Part shown: positions 26,964-34,446 of the stretch, piece after piece
Layout: each line of letters begins with the position of its first letter
Position numbering within the stretch: the first letter of the stretch is position 1
DNA from: Clostridia bacterium
Lineage (GTDB): Bacteria; Bacillota; Clostridia; Oscillospirales; Acutalibacteraceae
Reading direction: 5' to 3'
DNA length: 64,000 nt
NCBI GenBank assembly: GCA_024404145.1
Contig: JAKSQK010000001.1
Location: 248,001 to 312,000, forward strand
Notes under the pieces: generated by a model
Database searches by the model: none
What the model saw: the letters and a program-made list of their open reading frames with translations, nothing else
What the model was told of the DNA's origin: nothing
Program-made: the position numbers and the translations under genes

Positions 26964-28154
26964 ATGAAAAAGATACTCCTTCTCGGCGGTTCTGAACAGC
27001 AGGTTATCGCCATTGATACTGCAAAAAAATTAGGGTATTATACAATATTATGCGATTATCTTCCGGATAATCCGGGCCAGTATCATGCCGATAAGTTTTA
27101 TCAGGTCAGTACTACGGATATGAATGCCGTATTAACGGTTGCAAAAGAAAACGGGATAGACGGTGTGTTGGCGTATGCCTCCGACCCTGCTGCGCCTACT
27201 GCCGCATTCGTTGCAGAGCAACTTAACCTGCCTACTAATCCTTTTGTTTCGGTTAATACCTTATGCAACAAAGATTCTTTGCGCATATTTCTTAAAGAAA
27301 ACGGTTTTGCAGTTCCGTTTTCAAAAGGTTTTACTTCGTTAGAAGATGTACTAAAATTTCAAGATAGTTTTGACTATCCGATTATTATTAAACCGGTTGA
27401 TTCATCGGGTTCAAAAGGCATTACGGTTTTGCAAAACAAGAGCGGTCTTAAAGAAGCGGTGGAATTTGCCTTATCTTTTTCAAGAGGCAAGAGAATCATA
27501 GTTGAAGAATTTATCGTGAGAGACCATCGTTATTTAATCGGCGGAGATATATTTGTAATTGACGGCAAAGTTAAAATTTGGGGTTTGCTTAACTGCCATA
27601 GAGACAGCAATGCCAACCCGTTGGTTCCGGTCGGCAAGAGTTATCCGTTGGCTTTGAATGACAGCCAGACAAAGCTTGTTAAAGAAACACTTCAAGAACT
27701 TGTTAATAAACTCGAAATTCGTTTCGGAGCAATGAATGTTGAACTTATTATTTCTCAAAACGGCAAATGTTATTTAATTGATGCAGGGCCGAGGGCAGGG
27801 GGAAATATGATTCCCGATTTGCTTCAAATGATAACCGGCGTTAATATTGTTGAAATGGCTGTTAAGACAGCGATGGGAGAGTCGATTAAATGTTCGCCCG
27901 ATACAAGAATCAGTTATTATGCAACGCATAATCTCCACAGTACAAAAAACGGTATTTATAAAAGTATTATTTTTGATGAAAAAATTGAAAAGTTTATTGT
28001 TAAAAAATGCCTGTATAAAAAGAAGGGCGATAAAGTCGAGTTTTTCGATAATGCAAGTAAAGCTCTGGGCATTGTTTTTATGAAATTTGAAAATGCAGAG
28101 CAACAAAACATTTTAGAAGACATCTATAATCATATAAAGGTTGAATTAGAATGA
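26964..28154 (+). CDS. ATP-grasp ligase (first of two)
   Basis: This 396-residue protein has the fold of ATP-grasp carboxylate-amine ligases, in the carbamoyl-phosphate-synthase/PurT-like group. Residues 1-110 are a Rossmann-like N-terminal domain (KKILLLGGSEQQVIAIDTAKKLG). The ATP-grasp core has YPIIIKPVDSSGSKGITVL, the hinge VEEFI, and the metal-binding end AMNVELI...YLIDAGPRAGGNMIP. Such enzymes join a carboxylate to an amine through an acyl-phosphate; the substrates are unknown. AAAAGAGG precedes the ATG. The stop overlaps the next start (ATGA), so it is coupled to the PLP protein. Relatives occur in cell-surface polysaccharide and peptide-like metabolite clusters. Confidence 0.85.
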   Translation: MKKILLLGGSEQQVIAIDTAKKLGYYTILCDYLPDNPGQYHADKFYQVSTTDMNAVLTVAKENGIDGVLAYASDPAAPTAAFVAEQLNLPTNPFVSVNTLCNKDSLRIFLKENGFAVPFSKGFTSLEDVLKFQDSFDYPIIIKPVDSSGSKGITVLQNKSGLKEAVEFALSFSRGKRIIVEEFIVRDHRYLIGGDIFVIDGKVKIWGLLNCHRDSNANPLVPVGKSYPLALNDSQTKLVKETLQELVNKLEIRFGAMNVELIISQNGKCYLIDAGPRAGGNMIPDLLQMITGVNIVEMAVKTAMGESIKCSPDTRISYYATHNLHSTKNGIYKSIIFDEKIEKFIVKKCLYKKKGDKVEFFDNASKALGIVFMKFENAEQQNILEDIYNHIKVELE

Positions 28155-29116
28155 AAGAAATAGGCGGTTATTTTGGACTGGAAAGTTTTAAGAACAACGG
28201 CGGCGAATATTATAAAGATTTAATAGCGCTAAATACTGCTCGAAATGCGCTGGTATATTTTGTTAAAGTCCAAAAAATCAAAAAGATTTTTATTCCGTAT
28301 CTTCTTTGCAATTCGGTTTCTCTTGTTTGCGACAGGGAAAACATTGAGTATGAATATTATAATATTGACGAGAATTTTCTTCCCGTTTTCGACCGTCAGT
28401 TAAAGAATGATGAATACCTTTATGTTGTCAATCTTTACGGGCAAATTGCAAATGCAAAATTAGAGGAGTTAAAAAACAAGTATAAAAATATTATTGTAGA
28501 TAATATTCATGCGTTTTTTGAAGAACCGATAAAGGATACAGCTACAATTTACTCTTGCAGAAAGTTTTTTGGTGTTCCTGATGGCGCTTATCTGTCATCG
28601 AAATCGGTTTTAAGCGATGATTTGCCCAATGATAATTCTTCGGGCAGAATGGCGCATATTTACGGAAGAATTAAAGACGGCGCTTCGGCGCACTATGCGG
28701 AATTCAAAGCCAATGATGAATCGTTTAAGTCGCTTCCGCTTATGAAAATGTCGGAGCTTACCCATAAATTGCTTTCGGAAATTGACTATAAAAGGATTAT
28801 AGCAGTAAGAGAACAAAATTATTCCTATTTATATAATAAACTCGGCGGGTTTAATAAACTTAAATTATGTATTCCAAAGGGTCCTTATGCCTATCCTTTC
28901 TATTGCGAGAACGGTTTGGAAATCAAGAAAAAACTTGCCCAAAAGAAGATATATATTGCAACGCTTTGGCCTAATGTATCCGACTCGGGACAAGCCCTTG
29001 AAAAAGATTATGCAGAGAACATTCTGCCGTTGCCTATCGACCAACGATACGGCATTGACGAGATGAATTTTATATGTAAAGAAATAATGTCTATCTTGCA
29101 AAATAACGATATGTGA
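28151..29116 (+). CDS. DegT/DnrJ/EryC1/StrS-like PLP-dependent protein
   Basis: This 321-residue protein resembles the DegT aminotransferase superfamily, shorter than usual (about 370). The N-terminal ALNTARNALVYFVKVQKIKKIFIPYLLCNSV matches the family's opening substrate and cofactor segment, IIVDNIHAFFE the aspartate that contacts the PLP ring nitrogen, and YSCRKFFGVPDGAYL the segment where the PLP lysine would be (the K of RK is the candidate). It may make an amino sugar or amino acid for the ligase encoded upstream, but an inactive or altered enzyme cannot be excluded. It overlaps the first ATP-grasp gene by four bases. Confidence 0.75.
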   Translation: MKEIGGYFGLESFKNNGGEYYKDLIALNTARNALVYFVKVQKIKKIFIPYLLCNSVSLVCDRENIEYEYYNIDENFLPVFDRQLKNDEYLYVVNLYGQIANAKLEELKNKYKNIIVDNIHAFFEEPIKDTATIYSCRKFFGVPDGAYLSSKSVLSDDLPNDNSSGRMAHIYGRIKDGASAHYAEFKANDESFKSLPLMKMSELTHKLLSEIDYKRIIAVREQNYSYLYNKLGGFNKLKLCIPKGPYAYPFYCENGLEIKKKLAQKKIYIATLWPNVSDSGQALEKDYAENILPLPIDQRYGIDEMNFICKEIMSILQNNDM

Positions 29117-29124
29117 GGTAAGTT

Positions 29125-30078
29125 ATGGATGTAGAAAAAATCGGAAAGGCGATAAAGGAACTGCGCCAAAAAGCAGGCTATACTCAGGCGGAGTTAGCGC
29201 AATGTTTGGAAGTAACGGATAAAGCAATATCCCGATGGGAGAGGTGCCTTGGCATTCCCGATACATCTTTACTTGCAAAACTTTGCGACTTGCTTAATGC
29301 CGATATAGACAATCTTTTAGAGGGCAACATAGCATATCTTGAACATTCTTGGAAGGGTGTGCTTATATTAAAAGAAAACGAAGCGGAAATTATGCCCGAT
29401 ACAAGATTCGGCGGTAAATGTTCCGTTTACTTTCCCATAAGTTATTTTCTTTTGGCGGGTATTAAAAACATAACTGTTGTCGGAAGTGAAAAGTATATAA
29501 ATTCTGCAAAAAATATCCTTTCAGACGGAAAGAATTACGGAGTCGATATATCTTATTCGCTCGACGAAAGCGAAGCTTTTAATAACAACGAGCCATGTAT
29601 GGTTGTTTCTTCTGATGTTTTTATATACGGTTCTAATCTTACAAGATGTTTTCAAAGGGCAATAGCCGGAAACGGCGATGTAACATATATTGTTATACCG
29701 CAGTCAAAGTGCAGTAACATGGTTTATTTTGATAATTCGCATATCGTTAAAAATTATTGCCATATGTCTGAAAAGTTTGAAAGAATACCGATAACATTCT
29801 ATAAAAATGCCAATATGTATCTTAAAAACAACGGCAAAAAAACAAACCCCATTGTTATGGCGCAACGGCTTAGCAGGGGAATGATATACCGAAAAATTGA
29901 AACATGGAAAGATGTAAACGATGTTTCAAATTTCATTTACTTTACCGAAGAAAATACGGGAGATTATATGTATTGTCTTGAAGAAATTGCCCTAAACAGA
30001 GGACTGATTTCAAAATCACAACTTCAAAGTTTGGCTGATGAAAATACAAAATACGGCAAATATCTTTTATCGTTATAA
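29125..30078 (+). CDS. XRE-family HTH fused to a degenerate RmlA-like nucleotidyltransferase domain
   Basis: This 317-residue protein has two parts. Residues 1-68 are an XRE/Cro helix-turn-helix (YTQAELAQCLEVTDKAISRW). Residues from about 78 align by eye with sugar-1-phosphate nucleotidylyltransferases such as RmlA: YFPISYFLLAGIKNITVV, then NILSDGKNYGVDISYSLDES, then VVSSDVFIYGSNL, where D164 matches the metal-binding aspartate. The nucleotide loop GGxGTR of active enzymes is replaced by KENEAE (83-88), and the following QLLPV-type segment is missing, so catalysis is doubtful. It may sense a nucleotide or sugar-phosphate and control its own cluster. A GAGG ribosome site and nine-base gap link it to the PLP gene. 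Confidence 0.78.
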   Translation: MDVEKIGKAIKELRQKAGYTQAELAQCLEVTDKAISRWERCLGIPDTSLLAKLCDLLNADIDNLLEGNIAYLEHSWKGVLILKENEAEIMPDTRFGGKCSVYFPISYFLLAGIKNITVVGSEKYINSAKNILSDGKNYGVDISYSLDESEAFNNNEPCMVVSSDVFIYGSNLTRCFQRAIAGNGDVTYIVIPQSKCSNMVYFDNSHIVKNYCHMSEKFERIPITFYKNANMYLKNNGKKTNPIVMAQRLSRGMIYRKIETWKDVNDVSNFIYFTEENTGDYMYCLEEIALNRGLISKSQLQSLADENTKYGKYLLSL

Positions 30079-30090
30079 TATTTTTTACTA

Positions 30091-30127
30091 AAACACCGCA
30101 ATCCAAAGAGGGATTGCGGTGTTTTTT
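30091..30127 (+). terminator. terminator after the HTH-NTase gene
   Basis: AAACACCGCAATCC and GGATTGCGGTGTTT form a perfect 14-bp stem with a 6-base loop and a T run. It splits the cluster into two transcripts. Confidence 0.94.
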
Positions 30128-30144
30128 TGTAAATGCAACATCGG

Positions 30145-30173
30145 TTGAAAATGCGATTAAAAAAAAGTAAACT
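30145..30173 (+). promoter_or_regulatory. promoter of the second ATP-grasp/TRAP transcript
   Basis: TTGAAA (30145-30150) and TAAACT (30168-30173) are 17 bases apart, just after the terminator and about 30 bases before the ATG. Confidence 0.65.
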
Positions 30174-30204
30174 AATAGTGTTAAAAATAAAGGAGGAAAA
30201 TGCC

Positions 30205-31479
30205 ATGTATGAAGATTTAATTGGCAAGAAACTTTTAATAATTGGTTCCGAAAAGGTCGATGCAAGTATTGTTACTGCGGCAAAAAGTCTTGGAATTTAT
30301 ACAATAGCCGTTGACGGCAATAAAAAGTCGGCATCAACATTTGCAAAAAATGAGGCAGATGAATCTTGGGATATAGATTATCGCTTGACAGATGAAATAT
30401 GTGAAAAATGCCGTCAAGCTGAGGTTGACGGTGTAATAGCGGGATATAGCGAATACCGTGTTGCTGCTGCATGTGAAATTGCAAATAAACTCGGAAAACC
30501 TTTTTATGCAACCCAAAAGCAAATCGAACTTACAAGAAACAAAAGAACTTTTAAGGATGAATGTATTAAATATGGAATAAATGTTCCGCATGATTATTGT
30601 TTTAATCATGCTCCTTTCGATGAAGAAATCGAATCCATGCGTTTTCCGCTTATCGTTAAGCCGACTGATTACGGCGGAAGAAAAGGAATAACGGTATGTT
30701 TCAAAAAAGAAGAATTGAAAAATGCCGTTGAGTATGCGCTTTCCTTGTCGAAAAGCAAAACAATAATTGTTGAAGAATATATTATAGGAAAAGAATTTAC
30801 GGCGGTTTATTCGCTTTCAAACGGAGAAATGGCACTTACCTGTTTGAATGAAAAATATATAAATGAATCGCAGGAGAGAATGACGGGATTATGTGATTTA
30901 ACTATTGCTCCTTCTAAAAGTGTAGATTTGTTTGTTAAGAGTGTTGACAAAAAAATCAAAGATTTTTTAAGGGGAATAGGTGCCGAAAACGGAGTTGCAT
31001 TTTTTCAGGGCATTGAAAAAGACGGCGAATTCTATATTTTTGAAATGGGATATAGATTAAACGGCGGAAACGACTATTTTTTAGTTGAGCAAGAGCATGG
31101 TATCAGTTATATGAAAATGCTGATTTCCTATGCTTTAACCGGAAAAATGGGCGACGATATAAAGAAAAATAATCCGTTTTTCAATTCCTACCATGCAAAT
31201 TATTTAATTTATGCTCATGAAGGTACGGTTAAGGATATAGAATATCCAAAACCGGGCGAAATTGCAGGAATAGACGAATCAACGCCAAATATGGTTTCGG
31301 GTTGCAAAATCAAAGAAGACGGCTCAACCGGTCAAAAAGCATTTTCTTTCAAGATCACTTCAAATTCACTCGACCAAATAAAACAAACGATAACTCAAAT
31401 CAACCGCAGCGTTAAATTTACTGATTCGCAAGGAAATAATATGCTGTTTGAACCGTTTGATGTTAATAAAATATCATAA
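30205..31479 (+). CDS. ATP-grasp ligase (second of two)
   Basis: This 424-residue protein is a second ATP-grasp enzyme, clearly diverged from the first. The start is the ATG at 30205, seven bases after AAAGGAGGA; an in-frame ATG at 30133 lacks a ribosome site. Domains are an N-terminal Rossmann-like part (KKLLIIGSEKVDASIVTAAKSLG), the ATP-binding FPLIVKPTDYGGRKGITV, the hinge VEEYI and the metal-site end FFQGIEKDG...YIFEMGYRLNGGNDY. A C-terminal domain of about 90 residues follows. Substrates are unknown. Two different ATP-grasp ligases close together suggest two successive couplings in one pathway. Confidence 0.85.
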   Translation: MYEDLIGKKLLIIGSEKVDASIVTAAKSLGIYTIAVDGNKKSASTFAKNEADESWDIDYRLTDEICEKCRQAEVDGVIAGYSEYRVAAACEIANKLGKPFYATQKQIELTRNKRTFKDECIKYGINVPHDYCFNHAPFDEEIESMRFPLIVKPTDYGGRKGITVCFKKEELKNAVEYALSLSKSKTIIVEEYIIGKEFTAVYSLSNGEMALTCLNEKYINESQERMTGLCDLTIAPSKSVDLFVKSVDKKIKDFLRGIGAENGVAFFQGIEKDGEFYIFEMGYRLNGGNDYFLVEQEHGISYMKMLISYALTGKMGDDIKKNNPFFNSYHANYLIYAHEGTVKDIEYPKPGEIAGIDESTPNMVSGCKIKEDGSTGQKAFSFKITSNSLDQIKQTITQINRSVKFTDSQGNNMLFEPFDVNKIS

Positions 31480-31509
31480 CAATAATTTTTTTTGTAAAGG
31501 AGCAAAATA

Positions 31510-32868
31510 ATGACATCTGCTTTAATTTATTTAGGAATTATGATAGCCGTAATTCTTATATGGTTTACGGTTATAAAGCGACCGATTTATGAATCGATTT
31601 TAGTCAGCTTTTTACTACTTGTCATTATCAGCGGTAATATATCGCATATTTGGGATTATATTTATTCGGGCCTTTCAACATCGCTTTTGTATTCGATGAC
31701 CGTTTTCGTTGCTATGTCGATTATTCTGACAAAAACTAAGATTATCGACGGCGCAATAGAAATAATTTTGGCGCTTTTAGGCAGAATACCGGGAGGCGCC
31801 GGATATGTTGCGGTGATAGCGAGTAGTTTTATGGGAGCGCTTTCGGGCTCGGGTCCCGGAAATGTTATGGCAACCGGAACAATTACTATTCCGGCAATGA
31901 AAAAATCGGGATTTTCCGATGAACTTTCCGCAAATATTACCAGTGCTTCAAGCTGTCTTGGAAATATGATACCGCCGTCATCAACTATTGTTGCCGCTTT
32001 GGGTTTGCTTACGGGATTATATCCCGAAATGAATATCTCAACCGGTAAATTTTGGATAGTATGTTGGGGCTGTTCGCTATGGTTTATTCTTTTAAGACTT
32101 ATACTTGTTTTTATTTTCTGCAAACGAGATAAGGTAAAACCGATGGCGAAAGATGATATTCCACCGCTGAAAAAAGTAATAAAAGACGGTTGGAGAGGAC
32201 TGCTTTTGCCTATTATCATCTTTCTTCCTTTCTTATTGGACTATCTTTATAAGGATTCATTCTTTACAAAAAGATTAGGCGAAACCGGTGCTAAAAATAT
32301 GTCAAGTTCGCTGCTTTACTTCATCGCCGGTCTTGCTACCATTTATGCAATGGCGGTTATTAAGGATAAAAAGCAGGTAAGGTTAACAGAAATTGCAAAG
32401 ACCTTCGGCGAGAAACTTAAAAGTATCGTTCCTACTATTGCCGTTTGCTTATTCGGATATATGTTCGGCGCTTTGTTTAACGATATGAATGTTGCCGAAG
32501 GCATTGAATCGGGAATTGCAGCATTAGATATAGGAAAGGTCGGTTTATGCATCGTTGTTCCGCTTCTTACTTGTATTCTCGGCATAGCCATAGTCGGCTC
32601 GTCTATGGTTGTTGTATTCGGCGGAATGTTTATATCAATGTTTGCGGCTGTCGGAGTAAATCCTTTGCTTATTGCGGCAATGCTTCCGTGTATTTGCGGA
32701 GTAATGTCAAATATGGTACCCCCGATTGCACCGGCATTTTTGGCAGGAGTAAGTCTTTCGGGTGCAGATTTCTCAAAAGCGGTTAAAAACGATTTTTGGT
32801 GGATAATAACGCAATATTTACTTGAAATTGTTGTACTTCTCGGATGGCTTCCGATACTTGGAATGTGA
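31510..32868 (+). CDS. TRAP-type transporter large permease (DctM family)
   Basis: This 452-residue membrane protein has about 12 spans and the internal repeat pattern of TRAP/DctM permeases: GALSGSGPGNVMATGTITIPAMKKSGFSDEL and SSCLGNMIPPSS in the first half, and CGVMSNMVPPIAPAFLAGVSL in the second. TRAP systems are sodium-driven importers of organic acids that need an extracytoplasmic binding protein; none is encoded here. The only partner is the next, two-helix protein. So direction and substrate are open; a carboxylate or N-acyl sugar would suit the ligase neighbours. An AAAGGAGC ribosome site precedes the ATG. Confidence 0.82.
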   Translation: MTSALIYLGIMIAVILIWFTVIKRPIYESILVSFLLLVIISGNISHIWDYIYSGLSTSLLYSMTVFVAMSIILTKTKIIDGAIEIILALLGRIPGGAGYVAVIASSFMGALSGSGPGNVMATGTITIPAMKKSGFSDELSANITSASSCLGNMIPPSSTIVAALGLLTGLYPEMNISTGKFWIVCWGCSLWFILLRLILVFIFCKRDKVKPMAKDDIPPLKKVIKDGWRGLLLPIIIFLPFLLDYLYKDSFFTKRLGETGAKNMSSSLLYFIAGLATIYAMAVIKDKKQVRLTEIAKTFGEKLKSIVPTIAVCLFGYMFGALFNDMNVAEGIESGIAALDIGKVGLCIVVPLLTCILGIAIVGSSMVVVFGGMFISMFAAVGVNPLLIAAMLPCICGVMSNMVPPIAPAFLAGVSLSGADFSKAVKNDFWWIITQYLLEIVVLLGWLPILGM

Positions 32869-32878
32869 GGTGGGATAA

Positions 32879-33139
32879 TTGAAAAAAATATTACAGAAAA
32901 CAGCCGATGTTATAAAGGTTATATTCGGATATGGAATTATGATTTGCCTTTTGACAGGAGGCCTTACATTTTTCGGATATCTCGCCGCCGTTTTTATCGG
33001 TGGAAGTACAGCCGAAATGATTTGCGATGTTATCTATAATCATATTTATCCCGTTCTTGTAATTATTTCAACTTCTATGATTCTTTTGGGACTTATAAGA
33101 ATGTATATAGTAGGAGAATCGGATTTTTCATCTAAATAA
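32879..33139 (+). CDS. two-helix membrane protein, candidate small subunit of the TRAP-like permease
   Basis: This 86-residue protein starts at a TTG behind GAGGTGGGA, ten bases after the permease stop. It has two predicted membrane spans (about residues 17-41 and 53-76). Normal TRAP small subunits (DctQ) have four spans and about 160 residues, so this would be a reduced version. Its position after the large permease is the main evidence for a joint role. Confidence 0.6.
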   Translation: MKKILQKTADVIKVIFGYGIMICLLTGGLTFFGYLAAVFIGGSTAEMICDVIYNHIYPVLVIISTSMILLGLIRMYIVGESDFSSK

Positions 33140-33144
33140 AAAAA

Positions 33145-33165
33145 CCGAGCTCATTTTAAGCTCGG
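33145..33165. terminator. terminator hairpin after the TRAP-like unit
   Basis: CCGAGCT and AGCTCGG form a 7-bp stem. The run of seven A on its left means it works best for the reverse strand; on the + strand it lacks a T run. Confidence 0.55.
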
Positions 33166-33174
33166 CACATAAAT

Positions 33175-33209
33175 AGTGAATAGTGAATAGGTAAAAGTGA
33201 ATAGGTAAA
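33175..33209. repeat. 14-bp tandem repeat, 2.5 copies
   Basis: AGTGAATAGGTAAA occurs twice in tandem (33182-33195 and 33196-33209), preceded by a half copy AGTGAAT (33175-33181). It lies between two hairpins in a gene-free stretch. Confidence 0.8.
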
Positions 33210-33212
33210 AAG

Positions 33213-33244
33213 AAAAATCCTCATTTGTAAAAATGAGGATTTTT
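33213..33244. terminator. bidirectional terminator
   Basis: AAAAATCCTCAT (33213-33224) and ATGAGGATTTTT (33233-33244) form a perfect 12-bp stem with an 8-base loop and A/T runs on both sides. Confidence 0.85.
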
Positions 33245-33291
33245 GTTATGAATAGTCGGAATGTTTTTATAAGTTTATTTAATAAACGGCA

Positions 33292-33473
33292 TTACTTTTT
33301 CGCCGAACGGAGTTTGACTTTATTAAGCATATTTATTCTGTCCGAAGAAAGAACGAGCTCACACTGGCGAAGCGCCGTATCAAATCCCGTACTTGTAAAG
33401 TCGGCAAAAATAACACAGGGGACGGTTCTGTGTGTTCCCAAACCTACTCCGTACATAATTAAACAAAAATCAA
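33292..33473 (-). pseudogene. possible gene fragment carrying a GGGGACGGTTCT palindrome
   Basis: The reverse strand between 33292 and about 33473 reads as protein-like sequence (ADFTSTGFDTALRQCELVLS, then SSDRINMLNKVKLRSAKK) up to a stop, followed by the terminator at 33213-33244. It has no ribosome site, and its 5' part is interrupted by an imperfect palindrome at 33412-33436 (AACACAG, GGGACGGTT, CTGTGTGTT). Palindromes with this GGGGACGGTTCT core are, as far as I recall, dispersed in many Firmicutes genomes. I read the stretch as a decayed gene end plus a mobile repeat. Nothing else is visible between 33245 and 33473. Confidence 0.35.
33412..33436. repeat. imperfect palindrome with GGGGACGGTT core
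   Basis: AACACAG is followed by GGGACGGTT and CTGTGTGTT, so the arms AACACAG and CTGTGTT are inverted apart from a two-base insertion. It looks like a small dispersed palindromic element rather than a terminator, as no T run follows. Confidence 0.5.
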
Positions 33474-33504
33474 GCGGATATAACCTCAAATCCGTTATAT
33501 CCAC
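33474..33504 (-). terminator. terminator of tRNA-fMet
   Basis: On the reverse strand GTGGATATAAC and GTTATATCCGC form an 11-bp stem with one mismatch around a 9-base loop, followed by TTGATTTTTG. Confidence 0.65.
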
Positions 33505-33510
33505 TCGATA

Positions 33511-33586
<76 letters not shown>

Positions 33587-33616
33587 ATATCTTAGTTTTC
33601 CTTAGAAAGCTTTGTA

Positions 33617-33645
33617 ATTATACTACAATTTCTTTTTAATGTCAA
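33617..33645 (-). promoter_or_regulatory. promoter of tRNA-fMet
   Basis: Consensus TTGACA and TATAAT with a 17-base spacer on the reverse strand, 30 bases before the tRNA. Confidence 0.9.
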
Positions 33646-33667
33646 GCAAAAAATAAGAAAATAACAT

Positions 33668-33696
33668 TTGATGATGATGCAAAAATATGTTAAAAT
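33668..33696 (+). promoter_or_regulatory. promoter of the HAD gene
   Basis: TTGATG (33668-33673) and TAAAAT (33691-33696), 17 bases apart. Confidence 0.6.
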
Positions 33697-33729
33697 AAAT
33701 TGTAATCATATCAGAAAGATGATGATAAT

Positions 33730-34347
33730 TTGCTTGATAATTTCATTTTTGATTTTGGCAATGTTTTAGTGCGGTTTGATGAGGAAAACATTGCAAAACC
33801 TTACTTATCTCTTGTTCAAGACGAAACAAAAGCCGAACTTATTAAAACTGTTTTTGACCGAAAATACTGGGATAGACTTGATGACGGCTCTTTAACCGAG
33901 ACGGATGTCTGCGCACTAATCAAATCGCAGGTTCCAAATACTTATTATTCATCTTGTTGCGATATTCTCGAAAATTGGTATAAAGATTTGCCCATAGATA
34001 ATAATATGCTGAATCTCATAAAATATTTGAAATCAAAAAACAAAAAAATATATTTGCTTTCAAACATAAGTCTTGAATTTGCGGAAAACTACTCAAAAGT
34101 TAAGGCATTAAACGAGTTGTTTTCTTATTTTGACGGGCTTGTATTTTCGGCGAGTTGCCGTTTGGTAAAACCAAATAAGGAAATATTTTTACTCTTGTTG
34201 GAAAAATATAAAATTCAACCCCAAAACTCTATATTTATTGATGATAGGTTGGCGAATATCAATACGGCAAAGAGTCTTGATATAAATACGTTTCTCTACC
34301 AAAAAAATTTTGATGAATTAAATAAAACAATAATGGAAAATTTATAA
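33730..34347 (+). CDS. HAD-superfamily hydrolase (subfamily IA)
   Basis: This 205-residue phosphatase candidate has all four HAD motifs: FDFGNVLV (nucleophile D8; the second acid position is G, as in YihX-like members), YLLSNIS (motif II), the lysine in LVKPNKEIF (motif III), and SIFIDDRLANI (motif IV). The substrate is unknown; sugar phosphates and similar metabolites are typical. The start is a TTG at 33730 with only a weak AGAAAGATGATGA ribosome site, the best choice in frame. It is transcribed alone. Confidence 0.87.
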   Translation: MLDNFIFDFGNVLVRFDEENIAKPYLSLVQDETKAELIKTVFDRKYWDRLDDGSLTETDVCALIKSQVPNTYYSSCCDILENWYKDLPIDNNMLNLIKYLKSKNKKIYLLSNISLEFAENYSKVKALNELFSYFDGLVFSASCRLVKPNKEIFLLLLEKYKIQPQNSIFIDDRLANINTAKSLDINTFLYQKNFDELNKTIMENL

Positions 34348-34355
34348 ATCTCCAC

Positions 34356-34384
34356 TTGCCATTACATTGCCGTTATGTTATATT
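34356..34384 (+). promoter_or_regulatory. promoter of fhs
   Basis: TTGCCA (34356-34361) and TATATT (34379-34384), 17 bases apart. Confidence 0.65.
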
Positions 34385-34446
34385 TTTTATAACGAATGAA
34401 AAAGTTTATACCATTTTTTGCATCTAAGAAAGAAAAGGTGAACATT

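Noticed and set aside
33292-33504. 70-residue reverse-strand frame as an intact gene
   Set aside because: It lacks a ribosome site, runs through a tRNA terminator hairpin and a dispersed palindrome, and shows protein-like sequence only in its second half; listed as a possible fragment instead.
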